A stretch of 64,000 nt of DNA from Thecamonas trahens ATCC 50062. Its lineage: Eukaryota; Apusozoa; Apusomonadida; Apusomonadidae. The position numbers and the translations under genes are program-made. The stretch is taken from assembly GCF_000142905.1 (NCBI RefSeq), contig NW_013657676.1, positions 375,256 to 439,255 of the forward strand, in the 5' to 3' direction. The stretch's first letter is position 1. Each line of letters starts with the position of its first letter. The notes under the pieces are model-generated. The model was not told where the DNA came from, did no database searches, and worked only from the letters and a program-made list of their open reading frames with translations. This document shows positions 38,543-47,163 of this stretch, piece after piece.

Positions 38543-40684
38543 TCATGCCGAGTCAGATGAGGCATCGGACGACGAGTCCGAGCCTGAGCTCGAGTTCGAG
38601 CCCGAGCCCGAGCCGGACGACGAATAGTACGACGACGATGACGACGAGGACGGGAGCTCGACTGAGGCCGAGGGGGGGGTCGGCTTGGACGAGGCAGCCT
38701 TGGTTGGGGCGTTCGAGCAAGAGGGAGAGGTCCCAGCCGTCGATGACGAAGCGGCGGCGGTCTCCGCAGTGGACTCGAGTGTGTCTGCGGAGCCGTAGCG
38801 GTTGTTGGCGAGGGCGGTCTCGTCGGCGGAGATGCCAAACTGGGCAGCCATGGTAGATAATGAGCGCAGATGGCGGGTAAGCGTGCCGCGCATGAGGTAC
38901 TGCGAGAGCAGGTCGTCGTAGACCAACTGCTCGCGCTCGATGAGCGGGCGGCGGTCTGCGGCACGCCACGACTCTTGCACGGCCTCGTTGGCCTTTTGTA
39001 GGTCGCGGGCAGCCTTGAGGGCAAGCATGTCTTCCAGCCAGCCATTGCGATCCTCGGCGCTGGAAGCCGCGAGGACGTAGAGCTTGTTGCCGATGTGGCG
39101 GACGCAAAACGCGTTCTTGGTCTTGCCGGTGTCGTCAAAGGTCGAGACCTCGACGGCCGAGAGCGGGAAGGCCTGGCGGACGACATACTTGGAGCGCGAG
39201 AGCTTCCGGCGCTTGGCCCAGACTAGATAGTCATTGAAGAGGACAAAGTGGCGCGTCTGCAGCTTGCCGCCCTTCATGTGCTTGACAAGGTCGCCCTTGC
39301 GAAGGACCCGGCGCGACTTGGACGGCGTCAGCAGCGTCTCCAGACCCTCGAGCTGCGAGAGCACCTCCTGGACCTCCTTGCGCTCCTTGGAGATGATGGC
39401 GACCCGGTGCAGCTGCTCCTCGATGGCCGCCACCTGCTCCTGCAGGCGAAAGAGCTGCGGGCCGGATGGGAGGCCGCGGTTCGAGGTCGCTAGCGCGTCG
39501 ACAAACTGCACGTACTGATTGAACCGCACCACTGGCGCTGAGAGCAAGACAGAGAGGGTCCGCTCGTCGGCCTGCGGACCATCGCCGACGCCTTCGCGGA
39601 GCAGCGCCTCAAACTGGGGATGGCTTTTGGTCGCTTGCGCCAGCACCGTCATTGACTGCTGGTACGAGACCATGTACTGCGGGTAGAGCGGGAGGCCAGC
39701 TACCAGATCCTCCACCATGGGGATCGGCGTCGAAATGAGAGGGTCCTCGCGCCGCGCCCGCGACAGTTCGCGGTACGCGGTCGACGCGTGGGCGCGGATC
39801 TCGGCAAAGTTGCCAAAGATGAGGTCAAACGTCTCCTGCGGCAACAGCGGCTCCTCGGCCTCAAGCAGTGGATGGACGTACAGCTTCCATGCCAGATTGA
39901 GGTCCGACACATACCGCAGCTCGGACGCAAAGTATTCGTACACAAGCTCGTGCTCGGCAAGATCATGCTCCTCGAGATCGTCGTAGTCGAGGCCCGAGTC
40001 GCGGAGAAAGGTGAAGAAGTTAAGCGGGGCCGATGCTCGCAACAACGGGTTGGCCCACGTGTTCGAACGCTGCCGCTGCAGCGTCTCCTCGCGGTCTATG
40101 ACCTTGAGCACCCCGCCCGGCATGCTCGAGCCCTTGGCCGTGATTGGCTCCGGCGCCGCCACAGGGCTCGGGAGCCGGTGGATCCCGCGCTTGACTGTGT
40201 AGTACTCGGTGTTTTCTCGCGTTGCCACATACCGCGCCCGCCACCTGCGCGCCATCGTCGGCACAGACATCTCCCGCGGTGCCGCCGCCGCATCCTCCTC
40301 CTGCGCAAGATAGTCCGGAATAGGGTCGTGCAGGTAGTCCTCCACCTCACCCAGTGACGGTGGTGGGCCAAGGCTCCACATGTTGACATCGTCGAGCTCG
40401 TCGTCCGATGAGCTCAGCACCACCCCGGTCAGCTCCGTCTCCGTCATCGAGCGCTCCGACAGGACTCCGCTGCCACCTGCACCGGCGCCAAACGAGCCGA
40501 ACGACTCGGTCACGGGCTCTGTCAGTGTGTCAAGCAGCGCCACTCCATCGTCTGCAGTTGCACCGCTTTCTTCCAAGCTCACACGCCCGTCTGCGCTCTC
40601 CTCCACCGTCTCTCCAGTCTCGCTAGCCTCAGCCGGCGCCCCCGCATGCGGCGGCGCGTCGCTAGGGACTTGGTCCCCGTCCAT
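38543..40684 (-). CDS. DH-PH guanine nucleotide exchange factor (RhoGEF)
   Basis: 713 residues from ATG 40684; in-frame ATGs up to 40762 precede it without conserved sequence. The first 240 residues are acidic and low-complexity. The DH domain (about 243-440) begins HELVYEYFASELRYVSDLNL and includes IFGNFAEIRAHASTAYREL and APVVRFNQYVQFVDALATS, matching conserved regions 1-3 of Dbl-type exchange factors. The PH domain (about 455-555) has VLRKGDLVKHMKGGKLQTRH, FVLFNDYLVWAKRR and a terminal Trp helix (RNGWLEDMLAL). The C-terminus is a Ser/Gly/Asp-rich low-complexity tail of about 90 residues. It should activate a Rho/Rac-family GTPase; which one cannot be told. The subfamily is not resolved. Confidence 0.88.
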   Translation of the reverse strand: MDGDQVPSDAPPHAGAPAEASETGETVEESADGRVSLEESGATADDGVALLDTLTEPVTESFGSFGAGAGGSGVLSERSMTETELTGVVLSSSDDELDDVNMWSLGPPPSLGEVEDYLHDPIPDYLAQEEDAAAAPREMSVPTMARRWRARYVATRENTEYYTVKRGIHRLPSPVAAPEPITAKGSSMPGGVLKVIDREETLQRQRSNTWANPLLRASAPLNFFTFLRDSGLDYDDLEEHDLAEHELVYEYFASELRYVSDLNLAWKLYVHPLLEAEEPLLPQETFDLIFGNFAEIRAHASTAYRELSRARREDPLISTPIPMVEDLVAGLPLYPQYMVSYQQSMTVLAQATKSHPQFEALLREGVGDGPQADERTLSVLLSAPVVRFNQYVQFVDALATSNRGLPSGPQLFRLQEQVAAIEEQLHRVAIISKERKEVQEVLSQLEGLETLLTPSKSRRVLRKGDLVKHMKGGKLQTRHFVLFNDYLVWAKRRKLSRSKYVVRQAFPLSAVEVSTFDDTGKTKNAFCVRHIGNKLYVLAASSAEDRNGWLEDMLALKAARDLQKANEAVQESWRAADRRPLIEREQLVYDDLLSQYLMRGTLTRHLRSLSTMAAQFGISADETALANNRYGSADTLESTAETAAASSSTAGTSPSCSNAPTKAASSKPTPPSASVELPSSSSSSSYYSSSGSGSGSNSSSGSDSSSDASSDSA

Positions 40685-41725
40685 CGACTCGGACCTACAC
40701 ATTCCGTTCGTTGCCCGCCAGCGCACACAGCCATATGAGTTCCATCTGCACCACACACGCACGTCCCTATCTCACTGCTACCCACCCTCACCAGCTCTAC
40801 ATTGCCCTGTCGCTGTCCATGCCTGTCCCTAGGTAGCGCACGGACGGAGCCAAAAAAGTGGCACCGTCCCGGAGGGGGGGGGGGAAGCGGACATGGTCAC
40901 AGACCGGTGACACGTAGACACGTACATAGCCACAAGGGGTGCGTATGAAGCAAGAATCGGCTCTTAGGGGGGGGGGGGGGTTGTTCTTCAGCCGGGGGCC
41001 ACACAGCTGACACCGAGTTCAGGAAGGAGGAGGGGGGAAGGAGACTTCCCGTAGGGACGGGGCGACAGGTGTGGTGTTTCGTGGCTACAATGGCCGGCAA
41101 GGGAGTGACTCGGCGGTGGTGGAGTCGGCCTGCGTCCGTGCGCGTTGACATGGAAGGTGAGTGGAGGCAATATTCACCCGTGGGTGGTAGGGTCGATAGA
41201 GGTATACGCCGGACGATCGCGCTGCGGCTGACGCTGGACATCGATCTGGAGGGGAAGGGGAGTGGTGGAGGTCATCTGTGGAGGTGGTGATGGTCCCGGT
41301 AAAGAGAGCTGAAGCAGGGAGGGGAGGGGAGCGCGATAGAGGGAAGGACTTTGCGGCGAGGCTTTGCTGCAACAGTTCGAGCTGGGCAAAGTCAGGCTCT
41401 GGCGCGAATGACTTGCCGCGACTTGCGTTTCGCGGAGAAGTTGCAGCTGTGACGAGAGCCATCAGCTTGCGGGCTGCACAACACGCCAGCGCAATTAATC
41501 CCGCCCCAACGGTGAGACGAACCGAGGGCCACCATGGGCGAGCACGGCAATCGGTGAGGTGTTGCTGGGGCTGGAACAGATATCGTCTCCTGGCAAGCTC
41601 GGCATCGGCTCGCACCTCGGGCCACCGCAAGCTAGGTCTCGGCGCTCGGGCTCCAACAGCTTGCAGCGTGCACGGCTGCAGCGCGGAGAGACGGCGATGC
41701 AAGGTAAAGCGCCAAAGCAACACGA
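40685..41725. other. Region between RhoGEF and the 95-residue protein
   Basis: About 1040 bases. It holds an 11-G run at 40874-40884 and a 14-G run at 40967-40980 upstream of the RhoGEF start, then mixed sequence. The only coding candidate is a minus-strand frame at 41085-41723, listed separately. Plus-strand frames in the same stretch have no recognisable domain. Confidence 0.5.
41085..41723 (-). CDS. Candidate single-span membrane protein (uncertain)
   Basis: A 212-residue minus-strand frame begins at ATG 41723, three bases after the stop of the 95-residue gene. It contains one hydrophobic segment (LTVGAGLIALACCAARKLMA) and a short helical stretch (DFAQLELLQQSLAAK). The rest is Ser/Pro-rich. 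Third-position GC is lower than in secure genes, and the immediate adjacency to the upstream stop leaves no room for a separate promoter. It may be a small real gene with an unrecognised first exon, or 3' UTR. No family match. Confidence 0.3.
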   Translation of the reverse strand: MLLWRFTLHRRLSALQPCTLQAVGARAPRPSLRWPEVRADAELARRRYLFQPQQHLTDCRARPWWPSVRLTVGAGLIALACCAARKLMALVTAATSPRNASRGKSFAPEPDFAQLELLQQSLAAKSFPLSRSPPLPASALFTGTITTSTDDLHHSPSPPDRCPASAAARSSGVYLYRPYHPRVNIASTHLPCQRARTQADSTTAESLPCRPL

Positions 41726-42164
41726 CTACAGCGGCGGAGCAGACGATCGGGATCTGATGTCGTCCATGACCACACCCAGTGCCTGCTGTGAGGCAGCCAC
41801 ATCAGCACGGGCCGACGCCTCAAACACCGTCCGCCAGCCGTCGTACGACGCCGCCGCCGCCGCCACCGCCGATGCCAGCGGGGCCTCTGGCGCAGTCAGC
41901 GCACGCACACGCTCGAGCGCATTGCACCTGTACACCCCCGCCCCTCTTTCATGTTAGTGCTCAATCTGGCCCTTCCCTTGCCCCGTCTCTGTGTGTGGGA
42001 CGGGGGTGGCGGCATGGCAAGTGCCGCAGAATCAAGCCTCTCCACTCCCGCCTTTCTCTCCCGGCCAACCACAGCTACCGCACATACAGGTCCTGGACGA
42101 CTCCAGAGATGTCTTGCAGCTCTTTCAGTACAGCACCCTGTTCGGGAGTTAGAGTCACTGACAT
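41726..42164 (-). CDS. 95-residue helical protein of unknown function
   Basis: Two exons: 42164-42079 and 41927-41726, separated by a 151-base intron with donor GTAGCT and acceptor GTACAG. The exon sum is 288 bases and the reading frame is continuous, giving 95 residues starting MSVTLTPEQGAVLKELQDIS. The sequence is predicted almost entirely alpha-helical (VVQDLYVRCNALERVRALT, ADVAASQQALGVVMDDIRS), with Ala-rich heptad-like spacing. This size and style resemble small subunits of coiled-coil complexes such as BLOC/BORC, Mediator or kinetochore complexes, but no family could be assigned. It sits 86 bases downstream of the Stealth-like gene on the same strand. Confidence 0.6.
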
Positions 42165-42250
42165 AGCGTCACGTTTGAAGACAGGTGGCCGAGGCTTTAG
42201 ACTTGGGGAGTGGCTGCGTGGCCGAGCGCGGCCTCGTTCGCCGCGAGCGA

Positions 42251-44215
42251 CTACAGCAGGAACCCGACCTGCTTGCAAAAAGCGACAGCGAGGTCGGTCG
42301 GAGCGAGTGGGTGGTACGCACTGCGCCAGCCGTGGTGCCCGATGTTGAGCGTGACAAACAGCGGGTGTGGATCAGATGGCGGCTGGGTCTCGAGCGTGTG
42401 CTGATGTCGAAGATGTGCTGCGACGTAGTTGGGCGAGGCTACCGCAGCAAGCAGCGCATTCAGGGTGGTTGCAGCCGCCTCCTTGCTACTGGCAGGCATC
42501 TGCTGGAGTGCAAGCGGCTTTGCTGTGGCCAAAGGCTCCCGAAGCACTGCGTCTCTTCCGATCTCGCGCCACCAGCTTGCAGCAGCACTGACGAGTTCGG
42601 GCAGACCGTCAACATCGAGTAGGACGTCGACTGGAGTCGCGCCATACGATGCACTTGCTGCGGCGCGCTCAACGTCTTTGCGTGTGATCGCACGTGATGG
42701 ACGGCCAAGCGCAGCGTACGGAAGCGCAGTGTATGCGTTGACAGTCGAGAGGGTTGTAGCCAGCGACATGTCGTGCCCGTCGGCTGACGGGGCCCAAGCA
42801 CCCGTTGTCCACGACCGCGATAGCCTCGGCTCGGCAAGCAGAAGCGTGGATAGCTCGTCGCGGACGGTACGAGCACCAACGGCACCGGGACCAAGACCAT
42901 CGCGAGAAAATGCAGCCAGGACGCCGTAGGTGTAGAACATTCGCCAGTGGATTTGCTCGCCGACCGGAAAGGGATGGGCCAAGAGGCTGCGGATGAGATA
43001 GTCGGCGACAGTTCCGGTGCTCTCGATGAGGTGCTGTGCCAGCGGGCGGACGACCAGCATTGGAGTGTGCGATGGAGGCGCTAGCAGTGACCGGCCTCCA
43101 TACAACGCCTCGGTGTGGAAGTGGCTCCGATGCCGCGAGCCAGCGCTGCGCATCTGGGCCACCAGCGCGGCGTGAGCCTCGGCGGCAGCAGCAGGCACAG
43201 CATCGGCGAGGGCTCCGACAATCGCTCGGTCACGGAGGAGCTCGCGGGTGTGGTACATCGAGACCCACTCTGAGTTCAAGACATGCTCGTCCGAAACATG
43301 CCAAATCGATCGCTCTGGTGAGCTGCGCATCTTGGCAGAGAGCACGGCGTTTTCCAGAGTTGCGTCGTCAACGATGAGATGCGGCTCGACGTCGAGGCGG
43401 AGGCCGAAACGCGGGCTCCACCACGGCGAGAGGCCGCTTGGCTTGGCCACAAGCATACCTGGACGAAATACAAGCGAGAGAGGTGCAAGATCCGGAACGT
43501 ATGCGCCAAACGCCGCCAACAGCTGGGTATTGAAAAGCGGGAGCGGCGAGTCGGCCAGCCTTGTCACCGCAGAGGCAGTCTTGGCTGCGAGGCTCGCCAC
43601 GGCATCGGGCGCGATCAGAGCCAGCGCGTCGCACACCGCCTCAATCAGCTCAGCATGGCTCACAAGCTCTACTCGTGTGCCGAAACGGGCCTCAAGCCGG
43701 CCAAACGAAGCTTTGGTCGGGGTGACGACAACGACCTTGCGGATCCAGGGCATGTTGGCGATGATCGAGGCCACAGTAGCCTCGACGAGAACCGTTGAAT
43801 TGAAGCGCGCATCGATGGAGTCTTTTCCAGCAGCAGCAGCAGAGCGGGCTGCAGAGCGTGCGGCTTGCTCGGTTGGGTGATCGGCGACGCCTGCGGAGCG
43901 ACCGGCCCGACGGGCGGCGGCGGCGTAGTCCGGCTCAAACTGGTCTGCAGCAAAGAGGAGGGCATCAACACAGCCCAAGGCCCGCAGCGGGCCCATGAGC
44001 CGTGTCACCTTTCCGTGGCCCATGGCACCGAGAGTGCGCGCCAGTGGAGCGCACCACGCTGCGCCTGCGTTGCCCGGACGGTCGGCGCCGCGAAGGGTGG
44101 GGGTCGGCGCCGCTGGTGGAAACTGCAATGGCTGTAGCGTCGGAGCGAGGAAGAACATACCGATGGCTACGACAAGAGCGACATAGGCTCCGGCTAGCCA
44201 TGCAGTCAGTGCCAT
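42251..44215 (-). CDS. Stealth-like (GNPTAB-related) type II membrane protein, probably catalytically degenerate
   Basis: 654 residues starting with a signal anchor (MALTAWLAGAYVALVVAIGM), so Golgi type II topology is likely. Residues about 140-280 resemble the Stealth CR2 region of hexose-phosphotransferases such as GlcNAc-1-phosphotransferase. SIIANMPWIRKVVVVTPTKA parallels the APWIRxxxIVT motif, VELVSHAELI parallels the VTHxDxF step, and SPLPLFNTQLLAAFGAYVPD parallels LPTFNSxAIExxxxxIPGL. However, the following YLNDD metal and catalytic block reads LSLVFRPGMLVA, and the RxRDNxEL motif of CR2 is not recognisable (ARFNSTVLVEATVAS). The fold assignment is therefore moderate and activity doubtful. 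The remainder is unassigned. The stop is 86 bases upstream of the 95-residue gene start. Confidence 0.55.
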   Translation of the reverse strand: MALTAWLAGAYVALVVAIGMFFLAPTLQPLQFPPAAPTPTLRGADRPGNAGAAWCAPLARTLGAMGHGKVTRLMGPLRALGCVDALLFAADQFEPDYAAAARRAGRSAGVADHPTEQAARSAARSAAAAGKDSIDARFNSTVLVEATVASIIANMPWIRKVVVVTPTKASFGRLEARFGTRVELVSHAELIEAVCDALALIAPDAVASLAAKTASAVTRLADSPLPLFNTQLLAAFGAYVPDLAPLSLVFRPGMLVAKPSGLSPWWSPRFGLRLDVEPHLIVDDATLENAVLSAKMRSSPERSIWHVSDEHVLNSEWVSMYHTRELLRDRAIVGALADAVPAAAAEAHAALVAQMRSAGSRHRSHFHTEALYGGRSLLAPPSHTPMLVVRPLAQHLIESTGTVADYLIRSLLAHPFPVGEQIHWRMFYTYGVLAAFSRDGLGPGAVGARTVRDELSTLLLAEPRLSRSWTTGAWAPSADGHDMSLATTLSTVNAYTALPYAALGRPSRAITRKDVERAAASASYGATPVDVLLDVDGLPELVSAAASWWREIGRDAVLREPLATAKPLALQQMPASSKEAAATTLNALLAAVASPNYVAAHLRHQHTLETQPPSDPHPLFVTLNIGHHGWRSAYHPLAPTDLAVAFCKQVGFLL

Positions 44216-44252
44216 GGCCGGCCTTCACTTGAGCCAGCCACAAGAGCGGTGT

Positions 44253-45692
44253 TTACTGCCCGGCGGTCGGCCCGCTGCTTGTCCGCGGGCGCGACGGCGA
44301 CGGCGGACTGCTCAGTGTAGCGCGGTAGGATGGAGGCGCAGGCTGCGGCGAAAGTGGAGCGACGACCTCAAAGAGGGCGCGCCTGTCAAAGTCCGAGTAG
44401 ATGAGAGCGCAGAGCCGCTCAAGCGAGGCAACGCCAGAGAGGTCGGTGTTGATGGCGGTGGCGGCGCCGTTGGCCTCGGTCTCGACCACCTTGGAGGCGA
44501 CGCCGACCAGCGGGCCGATGAACCGGGCAAACGGCAGCTTGGCCGCCGAGGCGGTAGTCGGCGCAGCGGAAGAGCCCGGCTCGGGCCGCAGCGCCACGTT
44601 TGATGCCAGGAGCGCCGAGTGGCGCGCAAAGGCGACGTCAAGGCAGTCGCGGAAGACCGGGACCATGTCCGGCGAGCTGATGTGCTCGTGGAGTTCCGAG
44701 ACGAGCAGGTCGAGCTTGGCGGCAAAGAGCGGATGGCTCGGGTCCTCGTCGGGCGTGGCTGGACTCGCTGCCGGCGGAGCCAAGGCGGCCAGCTTGGCGG
44801 CGTCGGCGGCGGCCTCGTCGGGGGTCGGCACCAGGTACTGCGCCAGCGGCGATGGTGCGCCGGCAGCGGCGGCAGGAAGCTCAATGTCGCGGCGGACGGC
44901 GGCGATGAGGCCGGCGATCGAGTCGACAGACTGCGGCTGGGTGAGCGAGACCGGGGCAAGAACAGCATCAACCGCAGCTTCGACATGCAGAGCAAGGCGG
45001 CGGATGCCGACCTTGAGGAAGAAGAAGCACCGCCCAAGGTACTTGTGCTTGAGCACATCAGACGCGCACGGCGCGCCGGTGGTGGCTGCCTGGACAAGAT
45101 CCAGGTACACGTTGCGCCCGAGAATGTTGAGCTGGGTCCGGAACAGCACCTTGAGCAGCGCCACCGCATACACGCCCAACACTCCATGGATGACCGCCAG
45201 CCGGACAAGACGGAGCCAGGCCGCGGCCTTCTCTTCCTTGGACAGCGGCGTCTCTCGCGCAGCGCGCAGCTCGGCCGCTGTCTGGGCCATGGGCACAATG
45301 TCGCCAATCTGTTCGCCTACCAGCGCAATCCAACGCAACAGTGTCTCATCTGCAGCCTGCTGAGTCGTCTTAAAGTGGCTCTGCATGCGGGCGAGAACCT
45401 CATCGTCGTCGGTGGCATCGCTTGCCGAGCTCGGCCCGGCACCGCTCGCAAGCTGATCCTTCCACGGCATCTCACAATCCTCGCCGCTATCATCCTTTCC
45501 AGCCGCCGTGACCCGCCCATCGCGCCCGAGTCGCATGCCTGTCGACTCTGCCATGGCCTCGAGCGCCTGAGTTCCATACGAAGTAGCCGTCAGCTGGTCG
45601 TAGAGCCACACCGAGCCGGCGGCGGCCATGGTAGTGTATGCCACCTTGCGCCAGTGCTGGGCAAAGTACTTCCCCACGCACGAGCCAAACAT
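44253..45692 (-). CDS. PEX3: Peroxisomal biogenesis factor 3
   Basis: 479 residues from ATG 45692; seven more in-frame codons lie upstream. PEX3 is the peroxisomal membrane docking receptor for PEX19. The N-terminus has the expected short basic-hydrophobic anchor (KYFAQHWRKVAYTTMAAAGS). The core shows the family features: DDEVLARMQSHFKTTQQAAD, SKEEKAAAWLRLVRLAVIHG, VLGVYAVALLKVLFRTQLNI, LGRNVYLDL, then FKVGIRRLALHVEAAVDAVL-like text (here FLKVGIRRLALHVE). The last 60 residues are Pro/Ser-rich and not conserved. Its presence indicates functional peroxisomes. A 23-C homopolymer (G on the coding strand) lies 92-114 bases upstream of the start. Confidence 0.9.
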   Translation of the reverse strand: MFGSCVGKYFAQHWRKVAYTTMAAAGSVWLYDQLTATSYGTQALEAMAESTGMRLGRDGRVTAAGKDDSGEDCEMPWKDQLASGAGPSSASDATDDDEVLARMQSHFKTTQQAADETLLRWIALVGEQIGDIVPMAQTAAELRAARETPLSKEEKAAAWLRLVRLAVIHGVLGVYAVALLKVLFRTQLNILGRNVYLDLVQAATTGAPCASDVLKHKYLGRCFFFLKVGIRRLALHVEAAVDAVLAPVSLTQPQSVDSIAGLIAAVRRDIELPAAAAGAPSPLAQYLVPTPDEAAADAAKLAALAPPAASPATPDEDPSHPLFAAKLDLLVSELHEHISSPDMVPVFRDCLDVAFARHSALLASNVALRPEPGSSAAPTTASAAKLPFARFIGPLVGVASKVVETEANGAATAINTDLSGVASLERLCALIYSDFDRRALFEVVAPLSPQPAPPSYRATLSSPPSPSRPRTSSGPTAGQ

Positions 45693-45783
45693 ATCTACAA
45701 CCACACCACGCAAGCTCTCTATCTAGCCTTGGGGCTTGTGTGCTATTGGCGAGAGGAGTGGCCCCGAGGCTTGAGTACTGCCT

Positions 45784-45806
45784 CCCCCCCCCCCCCCCCC
45801 CCCCCC
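45784..45806. repeat. 23-base poly(C) tract
   Basis: The longest C homopolymer in the window, 92-114 bases upstream of the PEX3 start codon. It reads as poly(G) on the PEX3 coding strand. Confidence 0.95.
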
Positions 45807-45975
45807 ACCCTGGAGTGCTTTCTGATCTAACACCTTGCCATGACCAGCAACCCGGATCTTTGACCTGATACCAATACGCCATCCAAACAACGTCGGCCAA
45901 GAGGAAGTCATGCATCCGTGGCCAATATTGCATGGAAACGCGGTGGGCGTCGCCAGGGTCCCTCACTACCAGGGC

Positions 45976-46075
45976 NNNNNNNNNNNNNNNNNNNNNNNNN
46001 NNNNNNNNNNNNNNNNNNNNNNNNNNNNNNNNNNNNNNNNNNNNNNNNNNNNNNNNNNNNNNNNNNNNNNNNNNN
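45976..46075. other. Assembly gap of 100 N
   Basis: Exactly 100 N bases, the usual placeholder for a gap of unknown size. The true length and content here are unknown. Confidence 0.98.
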
Positions 46076-46367
46076 GCCACATCATCAACGTATGTCTCTG
46101 CGTCCCCCCGCTTGATCAACGGCATGATACAAGTGCACACAGGCAAAGGCAAAGGTCAAAGAAGATGTAAGCTCCGAGCGTCTGTGTGTGGGGCGAGGAT
46201 GCGACTTGTATCGGGCTGTCATCATCATCGAGCATCAGCAGCATTGGTGTCGCATGGACGGCCGGCCTGGCCTGGGCTTGGGCCACCAGCCGCCTGCCTA
46301 CGGCTACCTAACTGCCCACGGCTTCATTTAGTTTACCTTGTATTAGCTCGCGACGTGAATACGGTGG

Positions 46368-46952
46368 ATGGCTAGAGCTGGCGACGACGGCGTGGCTGGC
46401 GACGGGGCGGGCGGCGTGGCTGGCGACGGGGCGGGCGGCGTGACGGGAGGGAGGGCCGAGCTACCGCCGCTGGTGCCGCTGGCCGAGTATCGGGCGGCGC
46501 AAAAGGAAGTGGTGGCAGGCAAGGGTGGATGCTCGGGCTACGTGATTGGCGTGTGCGTGATGCTGGTGCTGGTTCTCGGCGTGGCTGCGCTCAAGGATCA
46601 GACATTGTCGTTCTCCTACGCAGACGAGATCGTGGCGTCGTCGTACGCCACTCTTGGCCTCTCGTCCGATGCCGACATGGCTGCCGTCCGCAAGGCCTAC
46701 CGCAAGCTGGCACGTATATACCACCCGGATACCACGTCGCTTGAAGACAAGGATGCAGCCCATCGCCGGTTTGTGGAGATCGCGCGCGCGTACAAGAACA
46801 TCAAGTCGCTGGCTCAGGACGGCCGCGCCACTGTCGAGGACGTGCAGTATGACTCGGATCGCATGGCCCATCCAGTGACTCCGCCGCCTCCGCCGCGATC
46901 GCGCCCGCGTCCTCGCACACGACGGGCACGCGCCTCGCGGCCACGGCGCTGA
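46368..46952 (+). CDS. Membrane-anchored J-domain protein
   Basis: 194 residues. The N-terminus contains a Gly/Ala/Asp repeat (AGDGAGGVAGDGAGGVTGG). One membrane helix (GYVIGVCVMLVLVLGVAALK) lies at about residues 57-76. A J domain at about 88-142 carries the HPD triad (ARIYHPDTTSLEDKDAAHRR, about residues 119-121). The C-terminal 40 residues are Pro/Arg-rich and strongly basic (RPRPRTRRARASRPRR). J domains stimulate Hsp70 ATPase; this layout would present the J domain on one face of a membrane such as the ER or mitochondrial inner membrane. No specific subfamily is recognised. Confidence 0.82.
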   Translation: MARAGDDGVAGDGAGGVAGDGAGGVTGGRAELPPLVPLAEYRAAQKEVVAGKGGCSGYVIGVCVMLVLVLGVAALKDQTLSFSYADEIVASSYATLGLSSDADMAAVRKAYRKLARIYHPDTTSLEDKDAAHRRFVEIARAYKNIKSLAQDGRATVEDVQYDSDRMAHPVTPPPPPRSRPRPRTRRARASRPRR

Positions 46953-47163
46953 TCTGCACGGCATACCCGCGTCGAGCGCGACATCGTCCGCCGACGCGCT
47001 TGATACTGCAAGCGCTGATGCTGCAGCACGCATGGCCTTTGCTAGCCAATACACACCATCTTGCCACACGTGCATCCAGACAAGCCGCCCATCTCTTGAT
47101 GTGCCACGATGTACAGCTTTCCGGGACTAAAGCCGCCCACCGCTACACTCGACTCATCCGGCG

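Larger units (their letters stand above)
45693..46367. other. Noncoding region with assembly gap between PEX3 and the J-protein gene
   Basis: 675 bases including 100 N. On the minus strand a frame stays open on both sides of the gap (about 45840-45975 and 46076-46152), with text such as RDPGDAHRVSMQYW and LIKRGDAETYVDDV. Third-position GC is not elevated as in secure genes. A hidden small gene across the gap cannot be excluded. Confidence 0.45.
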
